A stretch of DNA of 64,000 nucleotides from Streptosporangium sp. NBC_01495 (GTDB lineage Bacteria > Actinomycetota > Actinomycetes > Streptosporangiales > Streptosporangiaceae): NCBI RefSeq assembly GCF_036250735.1, contig NZ_CP109430.1, forward strand, positions 6,448,001 to 6,512,000, read 5' to 3'. Every line of letters starts with the position of its first letter. The stretch's first letter is position 1. Below are positions 11,601 to 21,200 of this stretch, one piece after another. The notes below the pieces were generated by a model, which was not told where the DNA came from, ran no database searches, and worked only from the letters and a program-made list of their open reading frames with translations. A program made the position numbers and the translations under genes.

Positions 11601-12180
11601 CGAAGGTGTAGGCCACCCGTCCCGAGACGACGCTCCCTGCGCTGCCGAGGCCCACGTTGGCCTCCTGGCCGGACGTCAGCGAGGACGGCCGCGAGCCGTA
11701 GTCGCCGTACATCACCCCGGCGAACACCCCGGTGTCGCTGCCGCGCAGCGAGTCGGGGACGATGCCCGCGTTCTCGAAGGTCTCCCAGCCGACTTCCAGA
11801 AGCAGCCGCTGCTGGGGGTCGATGACCAGCGCCTCGCGCGGGCTGATCCCGAAGAACGCCGGGTCGAACTCGGCCACGTCGTGCAGGAACCCGCCCTGCC
11901 GGGTGTAGGACCTGCCGGTGTGCTCCGGATCCGGGTCATAGAGGCCGGGGTCCCAGCCCCGGTCGGTGGGAAAGTCCGAGACGGCGTCGCCGCCGCCGGC
12001 CACCAGCCGCCACAACTCCTCCGGCGAGGTCACCCCACCGGGGAACCGGCACCCCATCCCGATGATCGCGATCGGCTCGTTGGAGGCGGAGACCAGATCG
12101 AGGTTCGCCTGCTTCAGCCGCTCGTTCTCTCTCAGCGCGCTCCGCAGCGCTCGGACAAGCTTGTCGTCAGAGTTCGCCAT
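1..12180 (-). CDS. Modular type I PKS, modules 4-6, C-terminus off the left edge
   Basis: The frame stays open from the ATG at 12180 to base 1, so 4060 codons are visible and the stop lies outside the window. The protein starts with a short charged coiled-coil docking helix (about residues 3-30) before the first KS. Three modules follow: KS-AT-DH-KR-ACP, KS-AT-KR-ACP, and KS-AT followed by the first residues of a DH. KS cysteines are at residues 206, 1899 and 3358; AT serines at 631, 2311 and 3778; ACP phosphopantetheine serines at 1683 and 3140. All three ATs carry HSVGE and HAFH, the malonyl-CoA pattern. The gene begins 25 bases after the stop of the upstream PKS gene, so the two are very likely co-transcribed. 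A GGGAAAG stretch before the ATG is only a weak ribosome site. Confidence 0.95.
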   Translation of the reverse strand, partial: MANSDDKLVRALRSALRENERLKQANLDLVSASNEPIAIIGMGCRFPGGVTSPEELWRLVAGGGDAVSDFPTDRGWDPGLYDPDPEHTGRSYTRQGGFLHDVAEFDPAFFGISPREALVIDPQQRLLLEVGWETFENAGIVPDSLRGSDTGVFAGVMYGDYGSRPSSLTSGQEANVGLGSAGSVVSGRVAYTFGLEGPAVTVDTACSSSLVTMHLAAQALQRGECSLALAGGVTVMATPSVFFQFSRQRGLAADGRCKPYAEAADGLGWSEGAGLVLLERLSDARRNGHRVLAVIRGSAVNQDGASHGLTAPNGPAQQRVIRQALANAELEFADVDVVEGHGTGTTLGDPIEAQALLATYGQGRSVPLWLGSVKSNLGHTQAAAGVAGVIKMVMAMRHGVMPRSLHVDEPSSHVDWSSGAVELLAESRPWPERGGLRRAGVSSFGISGTNAHVIVEGVVEESAVRVVERALPVVPWVVSAKSAEGLRAQVARLASFMRERPELSPLDVGYSLATTRTVLEHRAVFCGPGRGELAGFVPGVEGVAGGRHAVLFSGQGAQRAGMGSGLYAVFPVFAEAFDAACPAPVREVLFGGSELIDQTMYTQQGLFAFEVALFRLLESWGVTPDFVGGHSVGEIAAAHVAGVWSLEDACRVVEARGRLMQGLAAGGAMAAVAASESDIAPYLNERVGLAAVNGPASVVVSGDEDAVEALLNQLDGAYRAKRLRVSHAFHSARMDPMLADFRTVLESVSWNHPRIPLVSTLTGHLADPGEIASPEYWVRQVREPVRFGDAVRTLEAEGVTTFIEAGPSPALSAMETQSAVFVPLARKDHDEVEAAVRGVGQAWARGVTVDWPVMFAGSGARRVDLPTYSFQRRRYWLEGSVVSGDVGLLGLSAAGHPLLAAAVVLADSQGVVLTGRLSVETQPWLADHRVMGAVIFPGTGFVELAIQAGDEVGCGTLEGLTLESPLVLPDAGAVRLQIIVRTPDEAGLRAFSIHSRLDDSDPDLPWTRHATGTVRPMEPAADLPSMESDVWPPPDATPVELDGAYESLAARGYDYGPAFRGLRAMWRRGDEVFAEVALPEDMSGTGFGLHPALLDAAMHPRLLNEATGTRIPFEWHGVSLLATGAEALRVWIRPVGEDAMSVTVTDSSGAPVAGVSRLLARPVSADQLGRPGRDVLFEVDWPLVSLAPVRDEEHRREVGGPDRPGLADLGRSIGPDTPMPDVVLLAYALETDEPTRVTESNDEDLPGRVRAATQRTLRDLQAWLADERAFSSRLVVVTRGAVSTGADDAAVDLRQSALWGLVRSAQAEHPGRFCLVDLDDHPSSERLLAAVVASGEPEVAVRAGAARVPRFVPVAPGQAASSWSADGTVLITGGTGGLGALLARHLVEARGVRHLLLVSRRGPEAAGATELRDELAALGAEVTVSACDVTDRASLAAVLAEVSPRHPLTAVVHAAGVADVGVLGSLTPEQVDRVMRPKVDAAWHLHELTRELDLSAFVLYSSAASLVLGAGQANYAAANAFLDALAGYRDAAGLPATSLAWGLWAEAEGMAELLDEAGLRRMSRLGLPPLATEEALGLFDAAVGLGRPVLAPIWVDRVALNARTDEIPPLLRGLLRTRSRRVVEPGRASADPALSRRLGALTEPERDRVMLDLVRTRVATVLGYSANESAEPGAAFRELGFDSLAAVELRNLLNEATGLRLPATLVFDYPNSIVLARHLKDELLGTAPVQTAALTVAADLEPIAIVGMACRYPGGVTSPEELWRLVADGLDVISDFPADRGWDLGAVYDPSRSRPGTSYVREGGFLYDVADFDAEFFGISPREAPMLDPQQRLFLEISWEALERAGMDAASLRGSSTGVFTGVMYHDYPGSSGAGSLVSGRVAYTFGFEGPAVTMDTACSSSLVALHTACRSLRQGDCSLALAGGVTVMATPDMFVEFSRQGVLSGDGRCRSFATAADGAGWSEGAGVLLLERLSDARRNGHPVLAVVRGSAVNQDGASNGLTAPNGPSQQRVIRAALADAGLGSADVDVVEGHGTGTTLGDPIEAQALLATYGQDRSAPLWLGSVKSNLGHPQAAAGVAGVIKMVMAMRHGVMPKTLHVDEPSSHVDWSSGAVELLSETRPWPERERPRRAGVSSFGISGTNAHVIVEGVVEEPVTPVVERALPVVPWVVSAKSAEGLGAQVARLASWAGDALDVGYSLATSRTVLDHRAVVVGQGVVSGSVAGGRHAVLFSGQGAQRAGMGSGLYAAFPVFAEAFDAACASSVKEVLFGGSELIDQTVYTQQGLFAFEVALFRLLESWGVTPDFVGGHSVGEIAAAHVAGVWSLEDACRVVEARGRLMQSLASGGAMAAIATSESDIAPYLNERVGLAAVNGPVSVVVSGDEDAVEALLNQLDGKYRVKRLRVSHAFHSARMDPMLQEFRTVLESVSWNHPRIPLVSTLTGHLADPGEIASADYWVRQVREPVRFGDAVRTLEAEGVTTFIEAGPSPALSAMETQTAVFVSLARKDHDEVEATIRGVGQAWTRGVTVDWPAMFTGSGARRVDLPTYPFQRQRYWLNADVAGVKEENPEESRFWAAVEQGDVERLAITLGMTDGEDGALRTMLPILSSWRRQRDEQSTVNGWRYRVGWDAVPDVPVRVSPQSWLVVVPAGHLDHPWVAALRTLEQRGITTLTLELTEQDRDALTARIRQATGGSCDRVLSLLALENRPHPGHPLVDLRVANTILLAQALGDAGTTAPLWALTLDGQVDTGQARLWGLGRSIGLERPSRWGGLVELPEVMNEQALSRLVNVVAGPSDEDQLAVRASGVFVRRLHRAPTAEPAETWRPHGTVLVTGGTGGVGAHVARWLVGRGAEHLVLAGRRGADAPGAGKLAEELGRAGARVTIASCDVTDRSALCDLLVEHRVTAAFHTAGIGGWATLDETTMSDTEAVFGAKVTGAEHLDELLDRDSDLLVLFSSTAGIWGSAAQATYAAANASLDALARRRRARGLKATSVAWGLWAGEGLAAETDLEERLRRQGLRAMDPRLTLAALGQALDHDDTDLVVADIEWERFAPAFTAARPSPLIDRIPEVQRVLVTPDTSTGQAERSELARRVAELPDAQREPLLLDLVRIEAATVLQHASTEAVPVDRAFQDLGFDSLTAVELRNRLSTATGLALPATLVFDRPTPSAVAAYLKAELVGTGHEPVTVATASLGTDEPIAIVAMSCRFPGDVRSPEDLWRLVDEEVDAVSAFPENRGWDVQGLYDPDPDRPGKNYARAGGFLHDVAEFDAEFFGISPREARSLDPQQRLLLENSWQAFERAGIDPVSLRGGQVGVFVGTNVQDYNVEIGNAASVVSGRLSYTFGLEGPAVTVDTACSSSLVAMHLACQSLRQGESTLALAGGVTVMATPEMFVRFSRQRALSPDGRCKSFASTADGAGWSEGVGMLLLERLSDARRNGHPVLAVVRGSAVNQDGASNGLTAPNGPSQERVIRQALANADLEVSDVDVVEAHGTGTTLGDPIEAQALLATYGQDRSAPLWLGSVKSNMGHAQAAAGVAGVIKMVMAMRHGVMPKTLHVDEPSPHVDWSSGAVELLTESRPWPEREGLRRAGVSSFGISGTNAHVIVEGVVEESAVRVVERALPVVPWVVSAKSAEGLGAQVARLVSWAGDALDVGYSLAATRTVLEHRAVFCGPGRDELAGFVPGVEGVAGGRHAVLFSGQGAQRAGMGSGLYAAFPVFAEAFDAACASSVKEVLFGGSELIDQTVYTQRGLFAFEVALFRLLESWGVVPDFVGGHSVGEIAAAHVAGVWSLEDACRVVEARGRLMQGLAAGGAMAAVAASESDIAPYLSERVGLAAVNGPASVVVSGDEDAVEALLNQLDGRYRAKRLRVSHAFHSARMDPMLQEFRTVLESVVWNHPRIPLVSTLTGHLADPEEIASADYWVRQVREPVRFGDAVRTLEAEGVTTLLEAGPSPALSAMETQTAVFTPLARKDHDEVEATIRGLGQAWTRGVTVDWPTMFTGSGAQRIDLPTYPFQRKHYWLDTVADTGDMGSVGLAAAEHPLLGATISLADAETTVL
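2620..6980 (-). other. PKS module 5: KS-AT(malonyl)-KR(A-type)-ACP
   Basis: KS spans about 6970-5730, AT 5510-4540, KR 3690-3190 and ACP 2840-2650. After the AT the sequence goes straight into the structural half of a KR (FWAAVEQGD start), so no DH or ER is present and a hydroxyl is predicted. The KR has no LDD but has Trp in the GIWGSAAQATY segment, the A-type pattern, and keeps Tyr2971. The KS-AT part is nearly the same at DNA level as that of the terminal-module gene at 42200-43760. Confidence 0.85.
7000..12080 (-). other. PKS module 4: KS-AT(malonyl)-DH-KR-ACP
   Basis: KS spans about 12070-10820, AT 10550-9570, DH 9510-8640, KR 8080-7480 and ACP 7220-7020. The DH keeps the HxxxGxxxxP motif (His928) and the KR keeps Ser1502 and Tyr1515, so a double bond is predicted. 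The usual KR LDD fingerprint reads ADV here (around 7797), so stereochemistry and double-bond geometry are uncertain. The DH and KR resemble those of the right-edge gene (60162-64000) more than the other reductive domains in the window. Confidence 0.85.
9409..9606. repeat. 198-bp perfect repeat, copy 1 (DH start / AT end)
   Basis: By eye this stretch matches 52378-52575 without a mismatch, with substitutions just outside (9408 and 9607). It covers the start of the DH and the AT-DH junction of module 4 and of the first module of the gene at 44776-55164. Near-identity continues into both AT domains. This indicates recent duplication or gene conversion between distant modules. Confidence 0.9.
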
Positions 12181-12205
12181 GAGCTTTCCCATCGTCAGTC
12201 ACAGA

Positions 12206-15200
12206 TCAGGAGTCGATCTCGTCGCTCAACGCCATGCGGATGAGGTCGTCGGCCGCCATACCGTCGAACTCGTCGGCCTCGTCGTGGTCGTCGTCGTGCG
12301 TGCCCGGCTGCTCCGAGGGGGCGCCGGCCAGTTGCAGCAGCGGGCCCAGCAGTCCCGACCGGCGCAGCCGGCTGATCGGGATGGAGGCGAGCGCGTCCCT
12401 GACGGTCGTGTCCCTGTCGTCGTCCACCGGCCCCGTGGACGTGCTGACGGCCAGCTTGCTCCGCAGGTGGCCGGCGAGCGCGTCCGGCGTGGGGTGGTCG
12501 AACACGAGCGTCGGCGGCAGGGAGAGTCCGGTGGCCGAGGCCAGCCTGTTGCGCAGTTCCACCGTCATCAGCGAGTCGAAGCCGAGTTCCTTGAACGGCC
12601 GCCCGGGGTCGATGCTCTGCCTGCGGTGGTTCGCGACCGTGGCGATCTGCGCGGTGACCAGCTCGACGAGCCTGACGTGCTGCTCGCTCGCGGTCAGCCC
12701 TTCGAGCCGGAGCGCCGGTTCTGCGGATACCGGCGTACGCGGGGTGTGCCTCGGCACCCCCCGGAGCAGTCCTTCGAGCACCGCGGGTGCGGTGTCCTGC
12801 TCGCGGAGCCCGGCCAGGTCCAGCCGGATGGGCATGACGCACGCCGCGTCCACGGCGTGGGCCAGGTCGAAGAGCGCGAGCCCCTCCTCGCTGGGGAGCG
12901 GGACGACCCCGATGCGGCGCATCCTGGCGAAGTCGGCCTCGCCCAGCTGCCCGGTCATCCCGCTGGCCTGGCCCCACAGTCCCCAGGCGAGCGCCGTCGC
13001 GGGAAGCCCCGCGGCGCGGCGGTGAACGGCGAGGGCGTCCAGGAAGGTGTTGGCCGCCGCGTAGTTGGCCTGCCCCGGACCGCCGAGGATCCCGGCGGCG
13101 GCGGAGAACAGGGTGAACATGGACAGGTCGTGGTCCCTGGTCAGCTCGTGCAGGTTCCAGGCGGCGTCCACCTTGGGACGCAGCACCGTCTCCAGCTGCC
13201 GCGGGGTCATCGTGGTGATGACCGCGTCGTCGAGCAGGCCCGCCGCATGGACCACGGCGGTGAGCGGATGCTCGGCGGGGATCGAGCCGAGCAGGTCCGC
13301 GAGCGCGTCCCGGTCGGCGGCGTCGCAGGCCACGACGGACACCTCGGCACCGAGCCCGGCGAGCTCGTCGGCCAGGGCCGCCGCCCCCTCGGCGTCGGGG
13401 CCTCGGCGGCTGGTCAGCAGCAGGTGCCTGGCTCCGTGCCTCGTGGTGAGGTGCCTGGCCAGGAGGGCGCCGAGCGTGCCGGTGCCACCGGTGATCAGGA
13501 CCGTTCCCCGCGGATCGAGCAGGGGCTGACGCTCCCGGGCCGCCGTCGCGGGCAGCCTGGCCACCTGCGGCGAGTAGGCCCGCCCCTCGCGGAGGGCGAC
13601 CTGCGGGGCTCCGGTGGCCAGCACGCTCGCGAGCACCTCGCGTGACAGCGCCCGTTCGCCGACGCCGCCAAGGTCGTCGAGGTCGACGATGGTGATCCGG
13701 CCGGGATGCTCCGCCTGGGCGACCCTGAGCAGACCCCAGCAGGCCGCGTGGGCCAGGCCGGTGACCCGGTCGCCGGGCAGGGCCGCGACCGCGCCCCGCG
13801 TGACCACGACCAGGTGGGATGAGCCGAAGGTCTCCTCGGCGAGCCAGGACTGCACGAACCCGAGCAGGTCCGCCGTGGCGGCGCGGGTCGTCGAGGCGAG
13901 ATCCTTGGTGACGGCCCGGGGCAGCGGCGCGAGATCCGCGGTGCCGTTCCGGAGTGCCGGCTCCGGGTCCGTGGCGTCCGACGGGATGAATGCGACGACG
14001 ACGTCGGGGACCCGCGAGCCCGAGGCGATCGCCTCGCGCAGGGCGGATACGCCCGCGTGGTGCGCCGCGCCCGGCAGTTCGGCACCGAGCACCGCCCAGT
14101 CCCCCTCCCGGGGGGCCGGGGAGAGCGGCAGCGCGCTCCAGTCGACGTGGAAGAGCGACTCGTGCTGAGGCGCGGTGAGGGAGGCTCGCAGTTGCTTCTC
14201 CGAGATGGGAAGCATCACCACCGACTCGACGGAGGCGACCAGCCGGCCCGACTCGTCGGCGATGGCGATGGTGGTCCCGCCGCCCTCGGGCACCGACATC
14301 CACACCCGCAGCGCGCGGGCCCCGTGCGCCCGCAGGTCCACGCCGCGCCACGTGAACGGGATGCGCGGCCGTTCGCTGCTCTCGTCGGGGTCGGCGACCA
14401 GCGCGGTCAGCTCGTCGGGGATCAGGTCGGCGCCGAGCGCGTGCATCGACGCGTCCATCAGCGCGGGATGCAGGTCGAAGGACGCGGAGCCGACCTCGTC
14501 GAGCAGCCGTACCTCCGCGAAGAGGTCATCGCCCCGCCGCCAGGCCAGGCGCAGCGACTGGAACGACGGCCCCCAGGTGTACAGACCCCGCTCGTTGTGG
14601 CGCGGGTAGAACTCGCCGGTGTCGATGGGCACCGCGTCCCGTGGCGGCCATTCCAGCAGCTCGGCGGGAGCGGGCCTGGCGGACACGTCTTCGGCGGGGG
14701 CCAGCACGCCCCTGGCGAGCCCCACCCAGGGCTGTCCGGGTTCCGTCGCCCGGCAGCGCAGGGTGAGCGGCCGAGAGGCGTCCTCCCCCGGGGCACCGAC
14801 TCTCAGCTGGATCTCGAACACCCGGTTCTCGGTGAGTACGAGCGGCAGCTCGTGGGTCAGCTCCGCCACCCGCGCGCAGCCGAGCTCCCTGCCCGCCCAC
14901 GCCGCCAGCTCGACCCAGGTGGTGCCGGGCACGACCACGCTGCCGAGCACGTGGTGGTCGCCGACCCACGGCTGCGAGCGCTGCGACATGCGCCCGAGGA
15001 ACAGCACTCCCGAGTCGTCCAGATCGATCCTCGACCGGAGCAGCGGGTGGTTCACGGTGCCCGCGCCGCCGGGCGCGTCGTCCGCGGCGAGCCGGAGCCA
15101 GTAGTGGCCGCGTTCGAAGGGGTAGGTGGGCAGCTCCGCGGGGCGGGCGCGGTGCCCGGCGTGACAGGAGGCCCAGTCGACGGGGATACCGAGCACGTGG

Positions 15201-18200
15201 GCCTTCGCGAGCGCGGTGACGACGGTCGCGGACTCGGGCTGTCCCGCCCGCATCAGCGCGACGAACCCGCCCGGGACGCTCTGCTGCGCCAGCGCGCTGA
15301 GCACGGCGTCCGGTCCCAGCTCCAGGTAGGTGGTGACGCCTTGGCCGTGCAGCGTGCGCAGGCCGTCGTGGAAACGTACGGCCTGCCTGGCGTGCCGCAC
15401 CCAGTAGTCGGGCGAGCGGAGCTGCGCCTCCGTGGCGAGCTCGCCCGTGACGTTGGAGACGATCGGGATCGAGGGGGCCGCGAAGGAGAGGCCGGCCACG
15501 ACCTGGCGGAACTCCTCGCTCACGGCGTCGAGGTGCGGCGAGTGGAAGGCATGGCTGACCTTGAGCCTCGTCGCCTTGCGTCCGGCGCCCGCCCATCGGG
15601 CGCCGACCTTCTCGACCGCGCTCCGGTCGCCGGAGACGACGACCGCCGACGGGCCGTTGACCGCGGCGATCGACACCCTGTCCTCAAGCCCGGCCAGCGA
15701 CTCGCGGACCTCGTCCTCACCCGCCTGGATCGCGATCATGGCGCCGTCGGCCGTGATCCGCTGCATGAGCCCGGCCCTGACGGTGATCAGTGTCGCGGCG
15801 TCGGGCAGTGTGAGCACGCCGGAGACGTGCGCCGCGACGATCTCGCCCACGGAGTGCCCGATGAGGTAGTCGGGCCGTACGCCGTGGTGCTCCAGCAGCC
15901 GGTGGAGCGCGACCTCCAGGGCGAACAGCGCGGGCTGCGCGTACTCGGTCCTGCCGAGCAGCGCCTCACCGGGGCCGAACAGCACGTGTGCCAGGGGGTG
16001 CTCAAGGTGCGGGTCCAGGTGTCGGCAGACGGCGTCGAAGGCGTCGGCGTACACCGGGTTGCCCTCGTAGAGCTCCCGGCCCATGCCCGCCCGCTGGCTG
16101 CCCTGGCCGGTGAAGAGGAAGGCGGTCGCACCGGGCGGTACGGCGGCGCCGAGTACGACGCCGGGTCCCCGCTCGCCCTCGGCCACTAGGTCGAGGGCCG
16201 CGAGCAGCTCCGCCCTGGTGGCGCCGACCACCACCGCGCGCTGGTCGAACACCTGCCGGGTGGTCGCGAGCGCGTGGCCGACGTCGGCGTCGCTCAGCCC
16301 CGGCTCCCCGGCCAGGTGGTCGGCCAACCGGCGTGCCTGGGCCCGCAACGCCGTCTCCGACTTCGCCGAGATCGGCCACGGAACGACCGCCGGAACGGCA
16401 GCGGAGACCTCCGGTGCCGGAACGGGCGCCCCTGCCTGTTCGAGGATGACGTGCGCGTTCGTGCCGCTGATGCCGAAGGAGGACACGCCCGCCCGGTACG
16501 GCCGTCCGGTCTCCGGCCACGGCGTCGGTTCGGTGATCAGCGAGACCGCGCCCGAGGTCCAGTCGACGTGCGGGGTGGGCCGGTCGACGTGCAGCGTCGG
16601 GGGAAGCAGGTCGTGGCGCATGGCCATGACCGTCTTGATGATCCCGGCGACTCCGGCCGCCGCCTGGGTGTGGCCGATGTTCGACTTGAGCGAGCCGAGC
16701 CAGAGCGGCCTTCCCTCGTGCCTGTCCTGGCCGTAAGTGGCCAGCAGCGCCTGTGCCTCGATCGGGTCGCCGAGTACGGTGCCCGTGCCGTGCGCCTCGA
16801 CCGCGTCCACGTCGGAGGGGCGCAGACCCGCGTTGGCCAGCGCCTGGTGGATCACCCGCTCCTGCGAGGGCCCGTTCGGCGCGGTGAGGCCGTTGCTGGC
16901 GCCGTCCTGGTTCATGGCGCTGCCCCGGACGAGGGCGAGCACCCGGTGGCCGTTGCGCTCGGCGTCGGAGAGCCGTTCGAGCAGCAGCAGTCCCGCGCCC
17001 TCGCCCCAGCCGGTGCCGTCGGCGGCGGCGGCGAACGGCTTGCACCGGCCGTCGGCCGCCAGCCCGCGCTGGCGGCTGAACTCGACGAAGGCTCCCGGGC
17101 TCGCCATCACGGTGACGCCACCGGCCAGTGCCAGCGCGCACTCGCCCGACCTGAGCGCCTGGGCGGCCAGATGGACGGCCGTGAGCGACGAGGAGCAGGC
17201 GGTGTCCACGGTGACGGCGGGCCCGTGCAGCCCGAAGGTGTAGGCGATCCTTCCGGAGGTGACGCTGGAGGCGTTGCCGGTTATCAGGTAGCCCGCCGCC
17301 TCCTCCTGCGGGTGGGCCAGGCCGCCGCCGTACTCCTGCGACCAGGTGCCCACGAACACCCCGGTGTCGCTCTCCCGCAGGCCCGCCGGGGTGATGCCGG
17401 CGCGTTCGAAGGTCTCCCAGGCCAGTTCGAGCAGCAGCCGCTGCTGCGGGTCGATCGCGAGGGCCTCGCGCGGGCTGATGTCGAAGAAGCCGGGGTCGAA
17501 CTCGGCGGCGTCACGCAGGAAGCCGCCCGTCCTCGCGTAGGTGGTCCCGGGGTGGTCGGGGTCCGGGTCGTACAGCGCGTCCACGTCCCAGCCCCGGTCG
17601 GTGGGGAACTCCCCGATCGCGTCGACCTTCTCCGACACCAGCCGCCAGAGGTCCTCCGGTGACCGGACGCCGCCGGGGAGCCTGCACGTCATGGCGACCA
17701 CGGCGATGGGGTCGTCGTCGGCCACCTCCCTGGTCGCGGGGACGGTCCGCGCGTCCTCGTCACCGGCGAGCCTGGCGAGCAGGTGCCCGGCCACGGCCGT
17801 GGGCGTCGGCCAGTCGAAGGCCAGCGTGGTGGGCAGTGCCAGACCGGTGGCCGTGACGAGCCGGTTGCGCAGCTCGACGGCCATCAGCGAGTCGAAGCCG
17901 AGCGCGCGGAACGGCTGGGCGAGGTCGAGGCCGTCGGCGGTGGCCGCCCCGGCGACGGCCGCGGTGTGGGCACCGACGAGCTTCACGAGGTGCTCGTGCC
18001 GCTGCGCGGCCGTCAGCTCGGTCACCTGCCGCCGCAGCTCCGAATCCGCGCCGGCCTCGGGGCCGGCCGCGGGCCTCGTCTCCGAGGGGATCTCGTCCAG
18101 CAGTGGCCGGGGGCGGGCGACGGCGAACGCGGGGGCGAACCGCGCCCAGTCGACGTCCGCGACGGTGACGCACGCCTCGTCGTCCGCGAGTGCCCGGTGC

Positions 18201-21200
18201 AGCGCGCTCATCGCCGGTTCGACCGGCATCGCGCGGATGCCGTACCTGCTCAGGCCGCCGGTCACACCGGCCTCCGCTCCCATGCCGCCGCCCGCCCACA
18301 GTCCCCAGGAGACGGCGGTGGCGGGAAGCCCCAGCCCGCGCCGGTGCTCCGCCAGGGCGTCGGCGAACGCGTTCGCCGCGCTGTAGGCCGCCTGGCCCGC
18401 GCTGCCCCACACGCCCGCGATCGAGGAGAACAGGACGAAGGCGTCGAGCTGGTCGGTGCCGAACAGGTCGCTCAGGTGGCCGGCCGCCGCCGCCTTGGCG
18501 TTGACCTCGGCGAACTCGGCGAGTGTGGTGCCGATGATCGGCGTGTTCTGGTTGACGCCCGCGGCGTGCACCACCGTCCTGATCGGGCCGTGGTCACGCC
18601 GGACCCGCGCCACGAGCGCGGCCAGCTCGTCCCGGTCGGCGGTGTCGCAGGCGGCGATCGTGACCGTGACACCGAGCCGGGTGAGCTCCAGCCACAGTTC
18701 CTCCGCGCCGGGCGCCTCAGGGCCGCTCCTGCTGACCAGCACCAGGTGCGTCGTGCCCGCCCGCGCCAGCCAGCGCGCGACGTGCGCGCCCAGCGCGCCG
18801 GTGCCACCGGTGATCAGCGCGGTGTCCCGCGCCCTCCATTCCGGTACGACGGAGCCGCCACGCGCCGCGGGGACGAGCCGCCGGGCGAACACCCCCGAGG
18901 CGCGGATCGCGAGCTGGTCCTCCGGCGTTCCGATCGCCGCGCGCAGGCGGCCGAACGCCTTGGCGTCCGCGGTCTCCGGCAGGTCGACGAGCCCGCCCCA
19001 CCGCCGGGGGTGTTCGAGTCCCACGACCCGGCCGAAGCCCCAGACCTGCGCCTGCGCCGGGCGGCCGAGCCGGTCGAAGCGGCCCGCGCGCACCGCGCCC
19101 CGGGTGATCAGCCACAGCGGCGCCTCCCCGCCCACGTCGTCGAGCGCCTGCGCGAGCGCCAGCGTGGCCGCCATCCCGGCGGGGACGTTCGGGTACGCCG
19201 GATGCGGGCGCTCGTCCAGGGCGAGCAGCGACAGCACCCCGGCGACCTCGCCCCCGGCCCCGTCTCCCGCCTCGCCTCCTACCTCGTTCTCGGCCCGCAG
19301 CCGCGCGGCCAGTGCCGTACGGTCGTCGGCGTCGGTCACCACGATCCGCCGCGTGTCGAGACCCGCTCCGGCCAGCGATGCCGTCAGGGCCGCCACCCAG
19401 GGGTCCTCGGCGTGCGCGGCGGGGACGAGCAGCAGCCAGGTGCCGGTGGTACCGGCCGGGGTCCCGGGCCGGGCGGCGGGAACGGGTCGCCACGCGACCT
19501 GGTAGCGCCATCCGTCCGCGAGATCCTGTTCCCGCCCTCGCCTGCGCCAGGCGGCCAGCGCGGGAAGCACCGAGGTCAGCGCCGCCCGCTCCGTGTCGTC
19601 GATGCGCAGCGTCTCGGACAGCGGCCCCAGCTCGCCCTCGTCGACGGCCGTCCAGAACGGCCGCGCCCACCGGTCGGCGGCCTGGCCGGTCCGCTTCGGC
19701 GACAGCCAGTAGCGCGTCCGCCTGAACGGGTAGGTGGGCAGGTCGATCCGCCGCCCCTCGTGGACGGTTTCCGCGTTGACGGACACGCCCTGGACCCGCG
19801 CGGTCGCGACGGCGGTGGCGACCTGCCGCGCGTCGTCCCTGTCGCGGCGGAGCGTGGGGATGGCCGAGGAGCTGCCGACCAGGCCCGCCAGCGTGCCGTC
19901 CGGGCCCATCTCCAGGTAGACGCCCACCCCGAGCTCGCCCAGGGTCAGCACCCCCTCGTGGAAGCGGACCGGGTCGCGGACCTGCCGCACCCAGTGGTCC
20001 GGGTCGCGCAACTCGTCGGCACCGGCGATCCGGCCGGTGCGGTTGGTGACGAGGGGAATGCCCGGAGCGTTGAAGGTAAGCCCCTCGACGGCCCGCCGGA
20101 ACGCCGCGAGCATCGGGTCCATGTGGTGAGAGTGGAAGGCGTGACTGACCTGGAGCCTCCGGGTCCGGTATCCCCGCTCGGCGACCGCGAGCGCGAGGGC
20201 CTCGACCGCGGCCTCGTCGCCCGAGACGACCAGCGAGTCCGCGCCGTTGATCGCGGCGACGCTCACCCCGTCGCCGAGGAGGGGTGCGAGCCGGTCCTCG
20301 GGGATGCGCAGCGAAACCATGGCGCCCCCCTGCGGCAGGGCGTCCATCAGCCGGGCGCGGGCCGCGACGAGCGTGGCGGCGTCGGCGAGGCTGAACACCC
20401 CGGCGACGTGGGCGGCGGCGATCTCCCCGACGGAGTGCCCGAGCAGGAAGTTCGGGACGACGCCCCAGTCCTCGAACAGCCGGTAGAGCGCGACCTCCAG
20501 GGCGAACAGCGCGGGCTGGGTGAAGCCCGTCCTGTCCAGCCGGGCCCCTCCCGACCTGATCACCTCGGCCAGCGAGCGGCCGAGCAGCGGGTCGAGCAGG
20601 CCGCACACCTCGTCGAAGGCCTTGGCGAACACGGGGTGGGTGTCGTAGAGCCGGCCGCCCATCCCGGCGTACTGGCTGCCCTGCCCCGCGAAGAGGAAGG
20701 CCGTCTTGACCGGGGCGTCGCTCCGGCCGTGTACGAGGTTCGGGGCGGGCCGCCCCTGGGCCAGGGCGGTGAGCCCGGCCAGCAGTTCCGCGCGGTCGTC
20801 GCCGACGATCGCGGCCCGGTGCGGCAGCGCGGTCCTGGTGACGGCCAGCGAGTGGCCGATGTCGGCCACGGCAGGCTCGGGGACGGCCGTCGCGAACTCC
20901 AGCAGCCGCGCGGCCTGGTCCCTGAGCGCCTCCTCGCCGTGGGCGGAGACGAGCCAGTGCGTGGGCCCGCCGTCAGTGCCCTCAGTGCCGTCAATGCCGT
21001 CGGCGGCGTCGGTGCCATCGGGGGTATCGGCGGCGGCGCCGCGCTCGCGCTCGGGCTCCGCCGGGGCGGCCTGTTCGAGGATGACGTGGGCGTTCGTGCC
21101 GCTGATGCCGAACGAGGACACCCCGGCCCTGCGCGGGTGCCCGTTCTCGGTCCACGGCCTGGACTCGGTCAGCAGCGCGACCGCGCCCGCCGTCCAGTCG

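Noticed and set aside
1..12180. Possible frameshift or pseudogene because no stop is seen in the leftmost PKS gene
   Set aside because: Motifs stay in one frame from 12180 to base 1, including the DTACSSS, DLPTYPFQR and HPLLGA segments. The missing stop is due to the window edge.
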